Origin: Lineus longissimus
Taxonomy: Eukaryota > Nemertea > Pilidiophora > Heteronemertea > Lineidae
NCBI RefSeq assembly: GCF_910592395.1
Contig: NC_088324.1
Span: 2,914,001 to 2,978,000, forward strand
Reading direction: 5' to 3'
Length of the DNA stretch: 64,000 bases
Shown piece by piece: positions 1 to 7,802 of the stretch; the stretch's first letter is position 1, and every line of letters begins with the position of its first letter. The notes beneath the pieces are model-generated. The model had not been told where the DNA came from, did not search any database, and saw nothing but the letters and a program-made list of their open reading frames with translations. The position numbers and the translations under genes were made by a program.

Positions 1-1
1 C

Positions 2-370
2 ATTAACTACAAGGTATTTTTACACCAAGCCTTTAAAACGCTGAAAATTGATTATGTTATATTTACACCTTTTTTAACCAACAAGGAGCGAGTAAATGAT
101 TTGGAGAGAATATGGTATGATTTCACTCAAAGTATTTTCTTCCAGAATTACAAGGTTGAGAAGGAATATGACCAGGATATTGACAAGCAGTTTGACGTTT
201 TACTGAGTGCCAGTGCAGGTAGAGACAATAACTGCATCAGTAGTATTAAGTTTACACCAGCCGGACTTCGTCCTGAGAGCATAGCTCGAGCGGGACTTCG
301 TCCTGAGAGCATAGCTCGAGCCGGACTTCGTCCTGAGAGCATAGCTCGAGCTAGTGTTAAGATGCAATAA
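2..370 (+). CDS. C-terminal end of an unidentified element protein (5' truncated by window edge)
   Basis: The reading frame is open from base 2 to the TAA at 368-370, so the protein starts outside the window. I do not recognise the family; the visible part is charged and contains no membrane segment. Its last roughly 30 residues are not ordinary protein sequence: three tandem 30-base mini-hairpin repeats (261-350) are translated in frame as three copies of a ten-residue unit of the type AGLRPESIAR. Repeat length is a multiple of three, so frame is kept. Confidence 0.55.
   Translation: MNYKVFLHQAFKTLKIDYVIFTPFLTNKERVNDLERIWYDFTQSIFFQNYKVEKEYDQDIDKQFDVLLSASAGRDNNCISSIKFTPAGLRPESIARAGLRPESIARAGLRPESIARASVKMQ
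261..350 (+). repeat. Three tandem 30-bp mini-hairpin repeats
   Basis: Units at 261-290, 291-320 and 321-350 are nearly identical. Each contains GGACTTCGTCC (stem GGAC/GTCC, loop TTC) followed by GAGCATAGCTC (stem GAGC/GCTC, loop ATA). This is the clearest example of the family scattered through the element. Confidence 0.95.
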
Positions 371-421
371 AGTTGTGAAAACAGCATTTTGCACTTAACA
401 GTCATTTTTCCATAATTTTAA

Positions 422-1243
422 ATGAATAATCAGCAAATGAATAGTCAGACATCTGCAGTGATTGAACAACAGATGAAACAGATTGGTGTTATGAGTCCTG
501 AGAGCTTAGCTCGAGTTGGGGCTTCTGACCAACAGAACACTGGTAGTTACCAACAAAACAGAACTAACTTTCAACAGAACTGCTCTACAAATCGACAAGT
601 TTCAAACAAGCAGTTGAATAGTTCAAATTTAGTTAATCCTAGTCAAGGAATAGTTAATCCCAGTCAAGGAATAGTCAATTCTAGTTGCCAACTAGGATCA
701 ACCAGCAATCAACAAAATTTGAACTATTTGACTGATAGTGGCCTTAAAGCCAAACAGGACTTAGAGATTCTAGTTGCAACTGGTAAAAGCAAGGATTTCC
801 TTAATAAACAAATAACTTTTAATGACTTAGATAATATGACTGAAAAAGAAATCTTAAAACACCATAGAATGTATGAAACAAAGATGGCTGCCAGACTTAA
901 TGATTCTTTGGGTAAGACAGTAATTAAAGCTTACACTAAATTATCAAGGTGGTTATTACCAATAGATGATGAAGATAATCTTTACCATGATCTTAGAAAT
1001 GATTATTTGATAACTAACGAGTTGGATAAATGGCTTGGATGGTTGAGTTTGAGAATGGGTGCACTAACTGCACTTGCCTCAACAACACTTATTACTTTAG
1101 GTCATTGTCATGAGGAATCATCTATGACTGCATCGAGTATGACTGCATCAAATATGAATACACCAAATATGACTGTCTCTGAATGTGACAAATCAATAGA
1201 TGAAAGTCTAGATATCACAGGTAGTGATGATAAAGAAGACTAA
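422..1243 (+). CDS. Q/N-rich element protein with C-terminal hydrophobic segment
   Basis: 273 residues, with ATG preceded by the AT-rich TTTTAAATG leader typical of this element. Residues 1-100 are rich in Gln, Asn and Ser, with short repeats around SQGIVNPSQGIVN. Residues 110-200 are a charged, probably helical region, and residues about 203-225 (SLRMGALTALASTTLITLG) are hydrophobic and could be a membrane segment. A partial mini-hairpin at about 491-514 supplies the peptide SPESLARVG near residues 25-33. Same strand as the next gene, 50 bases away. I do not recognise a characterised family; a structural or virion-associated role is only inferred from its place in the element. Confidence 0.6.
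   Translation: MNNQQMNSQTSAVIEQQMKQIGVMSPESLARVGASDQQNTGSYQQNRTNFQQNCSTNRQVSNKQLNSSNLVNPSQGIVNPSQGIVNSSCQLGSTSNQQNLNYLTDSGLKAKQDLEILVATGKSKDFLNKQITFNDLDNMTEKEILKHHRMYETKMAARLNDSLGKTVIKAYTKLSRWLLPIDDEDNLYHDLRNDYLITNELDKWLGWLSLRMGALTALASTTLITLGHCHEESSMTASSMTASNMNTPNMTVSECDKSIDESLDITGSDDKED
491..514 (+). repeat. In-frame mini-hairpin repeat (partial unit)
   Basis: Contains GAGTCCTGAGAGC followed by TTAGCTCGAG, a diverged copy of the unit at 261-350. It lies inside the gene at 422-1243 and keeps the frame. Confidence 0.8.
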
Positions 1244-1292
1244 ATTAACCTGGTTATGAGAACATAGTTTGAATTAAATTCGGCCAAGATAA

Positions 1293-1799
1293 ATGGAACT
1301 TGAAACTGTAACTGATACTACTCGAGATATGCTCTCAGGACAAAGTCCGACTAGGACTACGTCCAGAGAACAAAGTTCGACTAAAGTTTCAGTGTCTAAG
1401 AAACCTCGATCAGAGAAACAATTAGCATGGTCTAGAGAACTGGGTAGAAGATCTAAGGAATTTAAGAGGATAAAAAAGGATAAGACGACATTTAAAGTAC
1501 AGGACTCCTCACCAAACAACAGAGTTGTGGAAAAGGAGGAAGAAGAATTAGAGGAAGAAGAACCACAATCTCAAAATACTGATGTATCACTGCGTGAATC
1601 TAGTAGTAATACTTATGTCTATGTACTAGGTTTAGGTGCCGTTATTTTAGCAGCATTCATTATGTTTAAGAAACTTCCTAAAAAAGTAAGTAAAGAGCAG
1701 CGATCAGGCTTGAATCGAGCTATGCTCTCAGGACAAAGTCCGAATGAAGCAGTCATGAAGGGATCAATTAACCATCTTGTTAAACCTGTAGTTAAATAG
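1293..1799 (+). CDS. Single-pass membrane protein of the element
   Basis: 168 residues from ATG at 1293 in the context GATAAATGG. One clear transmembrane segment at about residues 110-128 (YVLGLGAVILAAFIMFKK) is followed by a basic stop-transfer region, suggesting a C-terminus on the cytosolic side. The N-terminal half is very charged, with an acidic stretch of Glu near residues 74-86. Two mini-hairpin repeats are translated inside it: a double unit at 1321-1382 near the N-terminus (about residues 10-30) and a single unit at 1714-1743 near the C-terminus. No family recognised; possibly a minor virion membrane protein. Confidence 0.6.
   Translation: MELETVTDTTRDMLSGQSPTRTTSREQSSTKVSVSKKPRSEKQLAWSRELGRRSKEFKRIKKDKTTFKVQDSSPNNRVVEKEEEELEEEEPQSQNTDVSLRESSSNTYVYVLGLGAVILAAFIMFKKLPKKVSKEQRSGLNRAMLSGQSPNEAVMKGSINHLVKPVVK
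1321..1382 (+). repeat. Double mini-hairpin repeat, in frame
   Basis: Contains, in order, GAGATATGCTC, GGACAAAGTCC, GGACTACGTCC and GAACAAAGTTC: four tiny stems with three-base loops. The GGAC/GTCC stems and the GAAC/GTTC stem are compensating variants of one design. Lies in frame in the membrane protein gene 1293-1799. Confidence 0.9.
1714..1743 (+). repeat. Mini-hairpin repeat, in frame, reverse orientation
   Basis: Contains GAGCTATGCTC then GGACAAAGTCC, which is the reverse-complement order of the 261-350 units. Inside the C-terminal part of the gene 1293-1799. Confidence 0.9.
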
Positions 1800-1840
1800 A
1801 AGAAATGTACTATTCCTTTAATGGAATGATCTCATCAGGT

Positions 1841-1935
1841 GGTCCGACTTCGTCTTGAGAGCTCTGCTCGAGTCGAACTTTGTTCTCTGGACCTTGTCTC
1901 AGTCAGACTTCGTCTTGAGAGCAGAGCTCGATTCT
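1841..1935 (+). repeat. Cluster of mini-hairpin repeats ending the convergent gene
   Basis: At least five small stems (GAGCTCTGCTC, GAACTTTGTTC, GAGCAGAGCTC and two diverged GGAC-type stems) lie between the genes at 1293-1799 and 1903-2853. The cluster overlaps the last codons and the stop codon of the minus-strand gene, whose C-terminal IELCSQDEV is repeat-derived. Confidence 0.9.
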
Positions 1936-2853
1936 TAACTCTAAAGAAACCTCTGTTCCTCTGAAATTAACTAGCTTACCATTCTCATCAGTGATTTCGA
2001 ATTTTATGTGATTAGTACACTTATTTATCGTTTTCTTACAATTCGGTTCGTATCGCTGCATTTTTATTTGGTCACCATCTTCTACAGGTATGATGCAGAA
2101 AAAGTTAGATGGTTTATTGTTGTAGAGGGTCTTAGCTTTGTCAACCAAATTAGCTTGCAGGAATAGATATTTCCTGTAAAAGTTGAGTGGTCTTGTGGAG
2201 TAGTATTTTCCTTTCTTGGTGAATTTAGTTTGCTTAAAGCCAAACCACTCATTCACCACTGTGAGCTGTTTTTCCATCACCTCTCTTATGGTTTTGCTTA
2301 TTTGAAAACCTTCTGTGTTTCTCTCAATCTTGATTTTTTCATTTTTATCTAACTTGTCTACTTTCAGAGGGTACTCTTTATCCTCTGTAAGTTCAAGGGT
2401 TATGTAATTATTGTTATCACAGTAAATTTTCACATGGCTTATTCCAATTTCTTTTATGTATTTGTGCCATACCTCACAAAACTCACTTAAACTAAAATGT
2501 CGAGAGTATGGAAATGTGTATTGAGTAATGGTGTCTTTAGTTGTGGTAGAATCATTTTCCAAATGCCGTTCGCAAATTTTCATGACTTCCTTTTCAAGTG
2601 TATCTGTTTCAAGTCCAGGAGCAAATAATGTCCTACACCATAATTGTTTATCTAAGGGCTCATGTTTTGTAATTCTGGTTATTTCGACTAGAAATGAGAA
2701 AATCCTTACTCCCTCTGGTAGAAAATCACCTGTCCACCATGAATTGTAAAAGGTTATCGATTTCAAAGTAATGGATTTTATGTCTAATTGGTCTGTTAAG
2801 TAGTACTCAAATTTGGCTTCATTACATTCTTGTTCATTGATTATGAAGTCCAT
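1903..2853 (-). CDS. Penton-like structural protein candidate 1
   Basis: 316 residues, start ATG at 2853 behind an AT-rich leader (AATAGAAATGG). The C-terminal part (about residues 280-307) has the pattern ITDENGKLVNFRG..VSLEL, which closely matches RLTDEKGDIIDLNG..VQYQL at the end of the protein at 12092-12859. The two are probably paralogous or share a fold. That second protein sits among the capsid genes, so a capsid vertex or other minor structural role is inferred, not shown. The final residues and stop codon come from a mini-hairpin repeat, so the natural C-terminus may have been replaced. Diverges from the polymerase gene starting at 2910. Confidence 0.5.
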   Translation of the reverse strand: MDFIINEQECNEAKFEYYLTDQLDIKSITLKSITFYNSWWTGDFLPEGVRIFSFLVEITRITKHEPLDKQLWCRTLFAPGLETDTLEKEVMKICERHLENDSTTTKDTITQYTFPYSRHFSLSEFCEVWHKYIKEIGISHVKIYCDNNNYITLELTEDKEYPLKVDKLDKNEKIKIERNTEGFQISKTIREVMEKQLTVVNEWFGFKQTKFTKKGKYYSTRPLNFYRKYLFLQANLVDKAKTLYNNKPSNFFCIIPVEDGDQIKMQRYEPNCKKTINKCTNHIKFEITDENGKLVNFRGTEVSLELRIELCSQDEV

Positions 2854-3618
2854 TTCTATTTAATTCAAGAGATTTATTGAATTTAATAAATTTTAATCTA
2901 ATAAATAGAATGACTGATAAGAATCAGAAAATACTTTGCACTACATGTGACAAGTACATATCCTACAATAATATGGCTATTCACAGGAGAACCAAAGGTC
3001 ACTTAAGTAAATTAAATCCGGATTATGTCCCTATTGCTCAACCCCGAGCCCAATCACTGATCCCTAAAACTATGGATTAGAAACTTGCATTTGAGGAAAA
3101 TGAGCTAGATGGCATAAAGAAAGTGAGTGGAATAGAAATAGTAAAACAATTTGGCAAGCCTGTAGTCACCATTAGTTTGAAGATTGACAGAGAAGCTAAA
3201 CAAGTGTATGAATACAGAGATAAATTAGAGGAGGTATTATTTCAACTCAATGATTACCATCACAAAATTAGCATATCAGTATTTGCTCAGTTTGATCGTC
3301 AGGGTGAAAGTGTAACACACCCCATACAGTCTCCAATGGAAAGCATAATTTCAAGGAACCAGGCAATTTATGCCATACCCAACCAGTTAAACTACATTAA
3401 GACACAGATTGAGGAAAGGTACTTTCAAGGTTCTGGACTTACTTTAAATAAAATAGAGTCTTGTAACATGACCATCTGTTCTTACAAGAGGTGTAAAGGT
3501 GGTCATTACACTAAATTACCATTTAAAACAAAAGCAGTAATAAATGTGGAATCAAATGACAATAAATGTTTTCTCTGGTCTTTATTGGCCGCTAAATATC
3601 TGAAAGAAAATCCAGAGA

Positions 3619-3709
3619 CGGACTTTGTCCTGAGAGCAGAGCTCGAGAGTACATTCAATATCACTACCGATATGCTAGAAATGACTTCGTCACGAGAACA
3701 GAGTTCGAA
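3619..3709 (+). repeat. Two mini-hairpin repeats inside the polymerase gene
   Basis: 3619-3650 holds GGACTTTGTCC and GAGCAGAGCTC; 3682-3709 holds a degenerate ACTTCGT stem and GAACAGAGTTC. Both keep the polymerase frame, giving peptides such as DFVLRAELE and TSSREQSS in a region between conserved domains. Confidence 0.85.
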
Positions 3710-4186
3710 AACTACTGATATCAAAATCAAATCATTTCCTGTATGTATTCAAAAGGATATTCCTAAGATAGAGAGTGATAATAATCTCAAGATTAATGTG
3801 TTCAAGTTAGAGAACGAATGGGCTAAGAGCACCTGTGAGGCAAAACTAGAACCTCTCTACCTGTCCAAGAATTATGATGATGATGATGTCATCGATCTGT
3901 TGTATTTCAAGGACCATTTCATGTACATAAGAGACATCAATCTTTTCTTCAGGACACTAGCTCATAGAGTGTATCTTTGCAGGAGATGCATGAATTACTT
4001 TTACAGGAAGTCAACACTAGATAAACATAAAAAGAAATGTGGAGAACACGATTACTGTAAGATTACTTTGCCTCCACCTAACAGTAAATGGTCACAAATC
4101 AAATTTGAAAAACACTCATTCAAAAATAGAGTTCCGTTTGTGATCTATGCTGATTTCGAAGCGATAAGCACAACAGTCAATGATAA

Positions 4187-4205
4187 CTCGAGCTCTGCTC
4201 TCACA
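4187..4205 (+). repeat. Partial mini-hairpin repeat inside the polymerase gene
   Basis: Contains GAGCTCTGCTC within the sequence following the exonuclease-like VIYADFEA motif. Frame kept. Confidence 0.65.
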
Positions 4206-5377
4206 ACTCAGACAGATACCACTGTTACCACTAAAAAACTTTTTAAACAAAATGCATCAGCTGTTGGTGTTTATGTTCACTCAGACTACACACACCTTTA
4301 CAATAGCCAGTATGTGTCTCACAGGGGTGCTGATGTTGTAGATGTGTTCTGTAATTGGTTAATCAGGATGGAAGAACAATTCTCCAATTTATTGAACTGT
4401 AACTTTCCTCTAACAATGACAGATGAAGACTGGCATAAATATCAATTAGAAACACATTGTTACTATTGTAATCAACCTTTGGGATATGACAAGGTCAAGG
4501 ATCATGATCACTACTGTGGTAGATATCGAGGTGCTGCTCACAACTCGTGTAATTTGAATGAAAAGAAAGCTATGTTTGTTCCAGTGTTTTTTCACAATCT
4601 CAGTAATTACGATTCTCACTTATTTATTAAAGAATTAATGAATAAGCTACCGAAGTACAAGAAACTGAAAATACTTGCCAAAACATCAGAGGAATACATC
4701 TCATTTCAGTTCGGTGTTTCAGGTTTTTGGACTCGTACAGATTCCTGCAGTCCAGTTTAGACAACATAACCAAATCAATGTTGGATGATGATTTTAAAAT
4801 TACCAGACAGCTGTTCCCAAATACCACTGACTTTAAGCTATTGAGGAAGAAGGGTTCAGTACCTTACTCTTTTTACACATCACATGAAAGCTACAATGTT
4901 ACTTACCTAGAAAAGTCTATGTTTTTTGACGAATTGAAAAATGAAATGGCACCTGATTCTGCCTATGATGAGGCTAAGGTAATATGGGATCATTTCAAGA
5001 TCAGGAATCACGGTGAGTTCATTGACCTCTACCTCAAAACTGATGTGATCCTTTTAGCTGATTTATTTGAGAAATTCAGGGATGTCAATTTGAACTACTT
5101 TCAGATAGATCCCTGTCACTGTTACTCGGCACCAGGCTTAACCTGGCAAGCTGGTTTGAAGTACACAGGAATAAACCTAGAACTACTGACTGATACCAAC
5201 ATCTTACTTACTTTTGAGAAAGCAATACGAGGTGGAATTTCGGGTGTTATGGGAACAAGACATGTCAAGGCAGATGAACACCACAAACTACTCTACGTAG
5301 ACGCAAATAATCTCTACGGCTGGTCCATGATGGAACCTCAACCCTATGGTAGTTTTGAAATGATAGATATTGATCCA

Positions 5378-5440
5378 CTCGAGCTATGCTCTCAGGACAA
5401 AGCTCGACTAGGACAAAGTCCCGAGAGCAAAGCTCGACTT
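5378..5440 (+). repeat. Double mini-hairpin repeat inside the polymerase palm
   Basis: Contains GAGCTATGCTC, a degenerate GGACAAAGCTC, GGACAAAGTCC and GAGCAAAGCTC. It adds about 20 residues (ELCSQDKARLGQSPESKARL) shortly after polymerase motif A without shifting frame. Confidence 0.9.
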
Positions 5441-6380
5441 AACATGAATGTTATCAGTAAAGAGCAGATTATGGCAATTCCAAGTGATAGTGAGGTAGGG
5501 TACTTCTTAGAGGTTGATTTGGAGTATCCAGGAAATATTAAATTTAAGTCAAGGAACTTTCCATTCTGTCCCGAATCTCTCTTTATTGAAGATGATGAAT
5601 TAAGTCCTTACCAGAGAGAGTTACTGGGCGATGATAAAAGATCAAATGTAGAGAAACTAATACTAACACAAAAGGATAAAACTAATTACATAGTGCATTA
5701 CAGAATGCTACAATTTTACCTAAATCACGGAATGGTACTTAAGAGGGTTCATTCAGTGATAAGCTTTAAACAATCAAAGTGGTTAGCACCATACATTGAT
5801 TTTAACACTAAAAGACGTATGGACTCTAAGACTGATTTTGAGAAAGATTACTTTAAATTAATGAATAATGCGTTCTATGGAAAAACTTGTGAGAATGTAA
5901 GGAACAGGGTTGAAATTGAATTTGTATCGGACGGGGAGAGAGCCAGGAATGTAATGGCCAATCCCAGGTTTTCATCGATATGCGTATTTGACGAACATAA
6001 TGCTGCTATTAGCATGAGGAAAACATCAATGAAATTCAACAAACCAATCTGCATAGGAGCTTCAGTACTTGAATTGTCTAAATTATTAATGTATGAATTC
6101 TATTATGAAGTTCTTCAACCGTACTTTGGTGAGAAAAATATTGAACTACTGTATCTAGATACAGATTCCTTTGTACTTAACATTAATACTGATGACTTAA
6201 CTAAAGACTTAAAGGAGTTGAAACACTATTTTGACTTCAGTAATTATCCAAAAGATCATACACTCTATGACACCAGTAAGAAGAAGGTACCAGGCTACTT
6301 TAAGGATGAGCTAGGAGGAGTAGAGATGACTGAATTCATTGCCCTGAGAAGTAAGATGTACGCTTACAGGACCAAGACTA

Positions 6381-6402
6381 TGTCTGGAGAGCAAGGCTCG
6401 AC
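6381..6402 (+). repeat. Partial mini-hairpin repeat near the polymerase C-terminus
   Basis: Contains GAGCAAGGCTC; encodes SGEQGST in frame. Confidence 0.65.
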
Positions 6403-6683
6403 AAAAGATTACGATTCTAAGAAATTGAAGGGTATTGCCAAGAATGTAGTAAGGAGAAATATCTCATTTGATGACTATGTTGATTGTCTTGAAAAGAGTA
6501 GGTCATTTTACCACAAGATGAGACACTTAAGATCAGATAAACACCAAATCTATTTGGAAGAAGTTGACAAAAAAAGCCTCAGTCCTTTTGATGACAAGAG
6601 GTTCATACTTGAAGATGGAATAAGCACCTTACCATTTGGAATGTATTATGAAGGCTACATAGATTACAGCGATTCAAACTTCG

Positions 6684-6842
6684 CTTGAGTCGGACTACGT
6701 CCAGAGAACAAAGTTCGATTAAACTAATGAATAGGGTGGTGCTGATGGTAGTGTTACTTGGTGAAATTCATCCCTAACACCGAAGTCATGATAATAGTGA
6801 TAGTGATACACCACATTAGGATTAGGACGTAGTCCGGGTCCT
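6684..6842 (+). repeat. Intergenic mini-hairpin repeats after the polymerase
   Basis: 6684-6719 holds GGACTACGTCC and GAACAAAGTTC; 6825-6838 holds GGACGTAGTCC. The first overlaps the end of the polymerase gene and the stop region of the small convergent frame at 6719-6867. Confidence 0.85.
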
Positions 6843-6867
6843 GTTTGATTTACTGAACTTTTAGTTT
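6719..6867 (-). CDS. Conserved ATG-less frame ending in a PPxY motif
   Basis: A minus-strand frame in the -1 phase relative to the upstream gene 6850-7527. It is open through that gene's stop and ends at 6719 with SAPPYSLV. The equivalent frame in copy 2 (38427-38533, same phase) ends APPYSL and also shares a His/Tyr-rich stretch and the word TLPS. Neither copy has an ATG in the frame. Conservation suggests it is read as a C-terminal extension by frameshifting, or that both copies inherited one old frameshift. PPxY is the known binding motif for NEDD4-type ubiquitin ligases and occurs as a late-budding motif in other viruses; a role here is inference. Confidence 0.4.
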
Positions 6868-7527
6868 TTCTAGCATCTCTATCTGTGCTAGTTTTTTTCC
6901 TTCTTCTAAAAAAGTCTTCTTTAAAGACTCTACATCAACAGCTGAACTTGCCTCCCTTTGTTTTTTCCTAATGGCATTTTTCATCGAAATGTATTTCTCC
7001 TTCTCCTTGAGAATCAAAGTAAACTCATCTGTAGATATGTGAGAATCGGTTAAGGCTTTACTAACCAAATCATTGATTGTGTTCAGTTTTGAAATTGCCA
7101 ACATTCTGATATTCTCATGCTTTTCAATTTTCCTTAGAATATTCTTTTTCTCCCAGCCTAAGGCTGATGAAATAATGGCACTACCTATTGTTACGCCACC
7201 CAAAGCTAAGCCTATCGGTGCCGTGATGACACCAGCTAGAGCTGAAACACCAACAGAGCCGGCTGCTACGCTAGTTAAATTAAGGAAATGGCTAATGCCA
7301 GTAATTACGCTAAATGCTTTTTTGTACTTAAAAAATACTTAGTACTTAGAAAATATCTTTCTTCTAAATTCAATCTCGCTTTCTAAGAAACTCTTAACCT
7401 CACATATTTGTTGTAGTCTGAAAGCCTGAGGGTTACTTTCTGTATGCTTTTCAGACCTTTCATAGTTAAATTGACTTTCAGAGTTTAAATTACTTAAATC
7501 TGGATAAACCTTATTGTCTCCATCCAT
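6850..7527 (-). pseudogene. Glycine-rich hydrophobic element protein (split by a small duplication)
   Basis: Starts at ATG 7527 behind TAATTAAATGG and ends at 6850. The N-terminal part (7527-7339) and the C-terminal part (from about 7330 on) together match the intact protein at 37812-38432. A short tandem duplication around 7328-7350 (repeated AAGTAC words) introduces a stop. The protein has a long Gly/Ala/Val/Ile-rich stretch (about residues 85-125), likely membrane-inserting, followed by a charged helical C-terminal region. Family not recognised; a membrane-active virion component is possible but unproven. Confidence 0.6.
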
Positions 7528-7531
7528 TTAA

Positions 7532-7783
7532 TTAGTGGGAATAACTAGAATCAGTTGTTCTGTCATTTCTAGTGTTTAGTGTTGATCCTACAGACACTAC
7601 AGGTTTTTGAAGTACATTAAATTTTAAAGGTTTTTCTGTCCCAGCAGGCACAGCAGGTTTTAAAGGTTTTTCGGGACCAGGCTCCAACTTTGACTCTACT
7701 TCTGCCTCTAATTCTCTATGAAATCGTTCTAATCTTTCTTTCCAATTACGTGGTCGTTTTGTGTAACCCCAAGTTCTATTCAT
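7532..7783 (-). CDS. Small proline-rich element protein
   Basis: 83 residues, ATG at 7783 behind TTAATTAAATG. Starts with NRTWGYTKRPRNWKERLERF, followed by a Pro/Lys-rich region with repeated EKPLKF/EKPLKP words. A homologue with a lost start codon and extra stops is in copy 2 at 37391-37748, keeping the N-terminal block and the C-terminal SSxSH. No function recognised. Packed 19 bases from the next gene on the same strand. Confidence 0.6.
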   Translation of the reverse strand: MNRTWGYTKRPRNWKERLERFHRELEAEVESKLEPGPEKPLKPAVPAGTEKPLKFNVLQKPVVSVGSTLNTRNDRTTDSSYSH

Positions 7784-7802
7784 TTAATTAAGTAAAATAA
7801 AA

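Larger units (their letters stand above)
2910..6688 (+). pseudogene. Family B DNA polymerase with N-terminal zinc finger and HNH-like insert (broken)
   Basis: About 1,250 codons. The N-terminus has a C2H2 finger (CTTC..H....KGH). A zinc/HNH-like module CYYC..KVKDHDHYCGRYRGAAHNSC follows at 4456-4553, after the exonuclease-like VIYADFEA near 4140. The palm motifs are intact: motif A VDANNLYG (about 5300), KLMNNAFYGK (about 5858) and motif C YLDTDSF (about 6151). This arrangement is known from Polinton/adinto-type and related mobile polymerases thought to use protein priming. Breaks: an in-frame TAG at 3078-3080, separating the finger from the rest, and a one-base frameshift near 4715-4727 in a run of T. 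Mini-hairpins are translated in frame at 3619-3650, 3682-3709, 4187-4205, 5378-5440 and 6381-6402. Confidence 0.85.

Noticed and set aside
261-350. Three 30-bp repeats as a possible CRISPR array
   Set aside because: Units are directly adjacent without spacers, lie inside a gene of a eukaryotic element, and the same unit is dispersed elsewhere.
148-405. Minus-strand frames with repeated SGRSPARAML or SSYALRTKS units
   Set aside because: Reverse translations of the hairpin repeats; no similarity outside the repeat.
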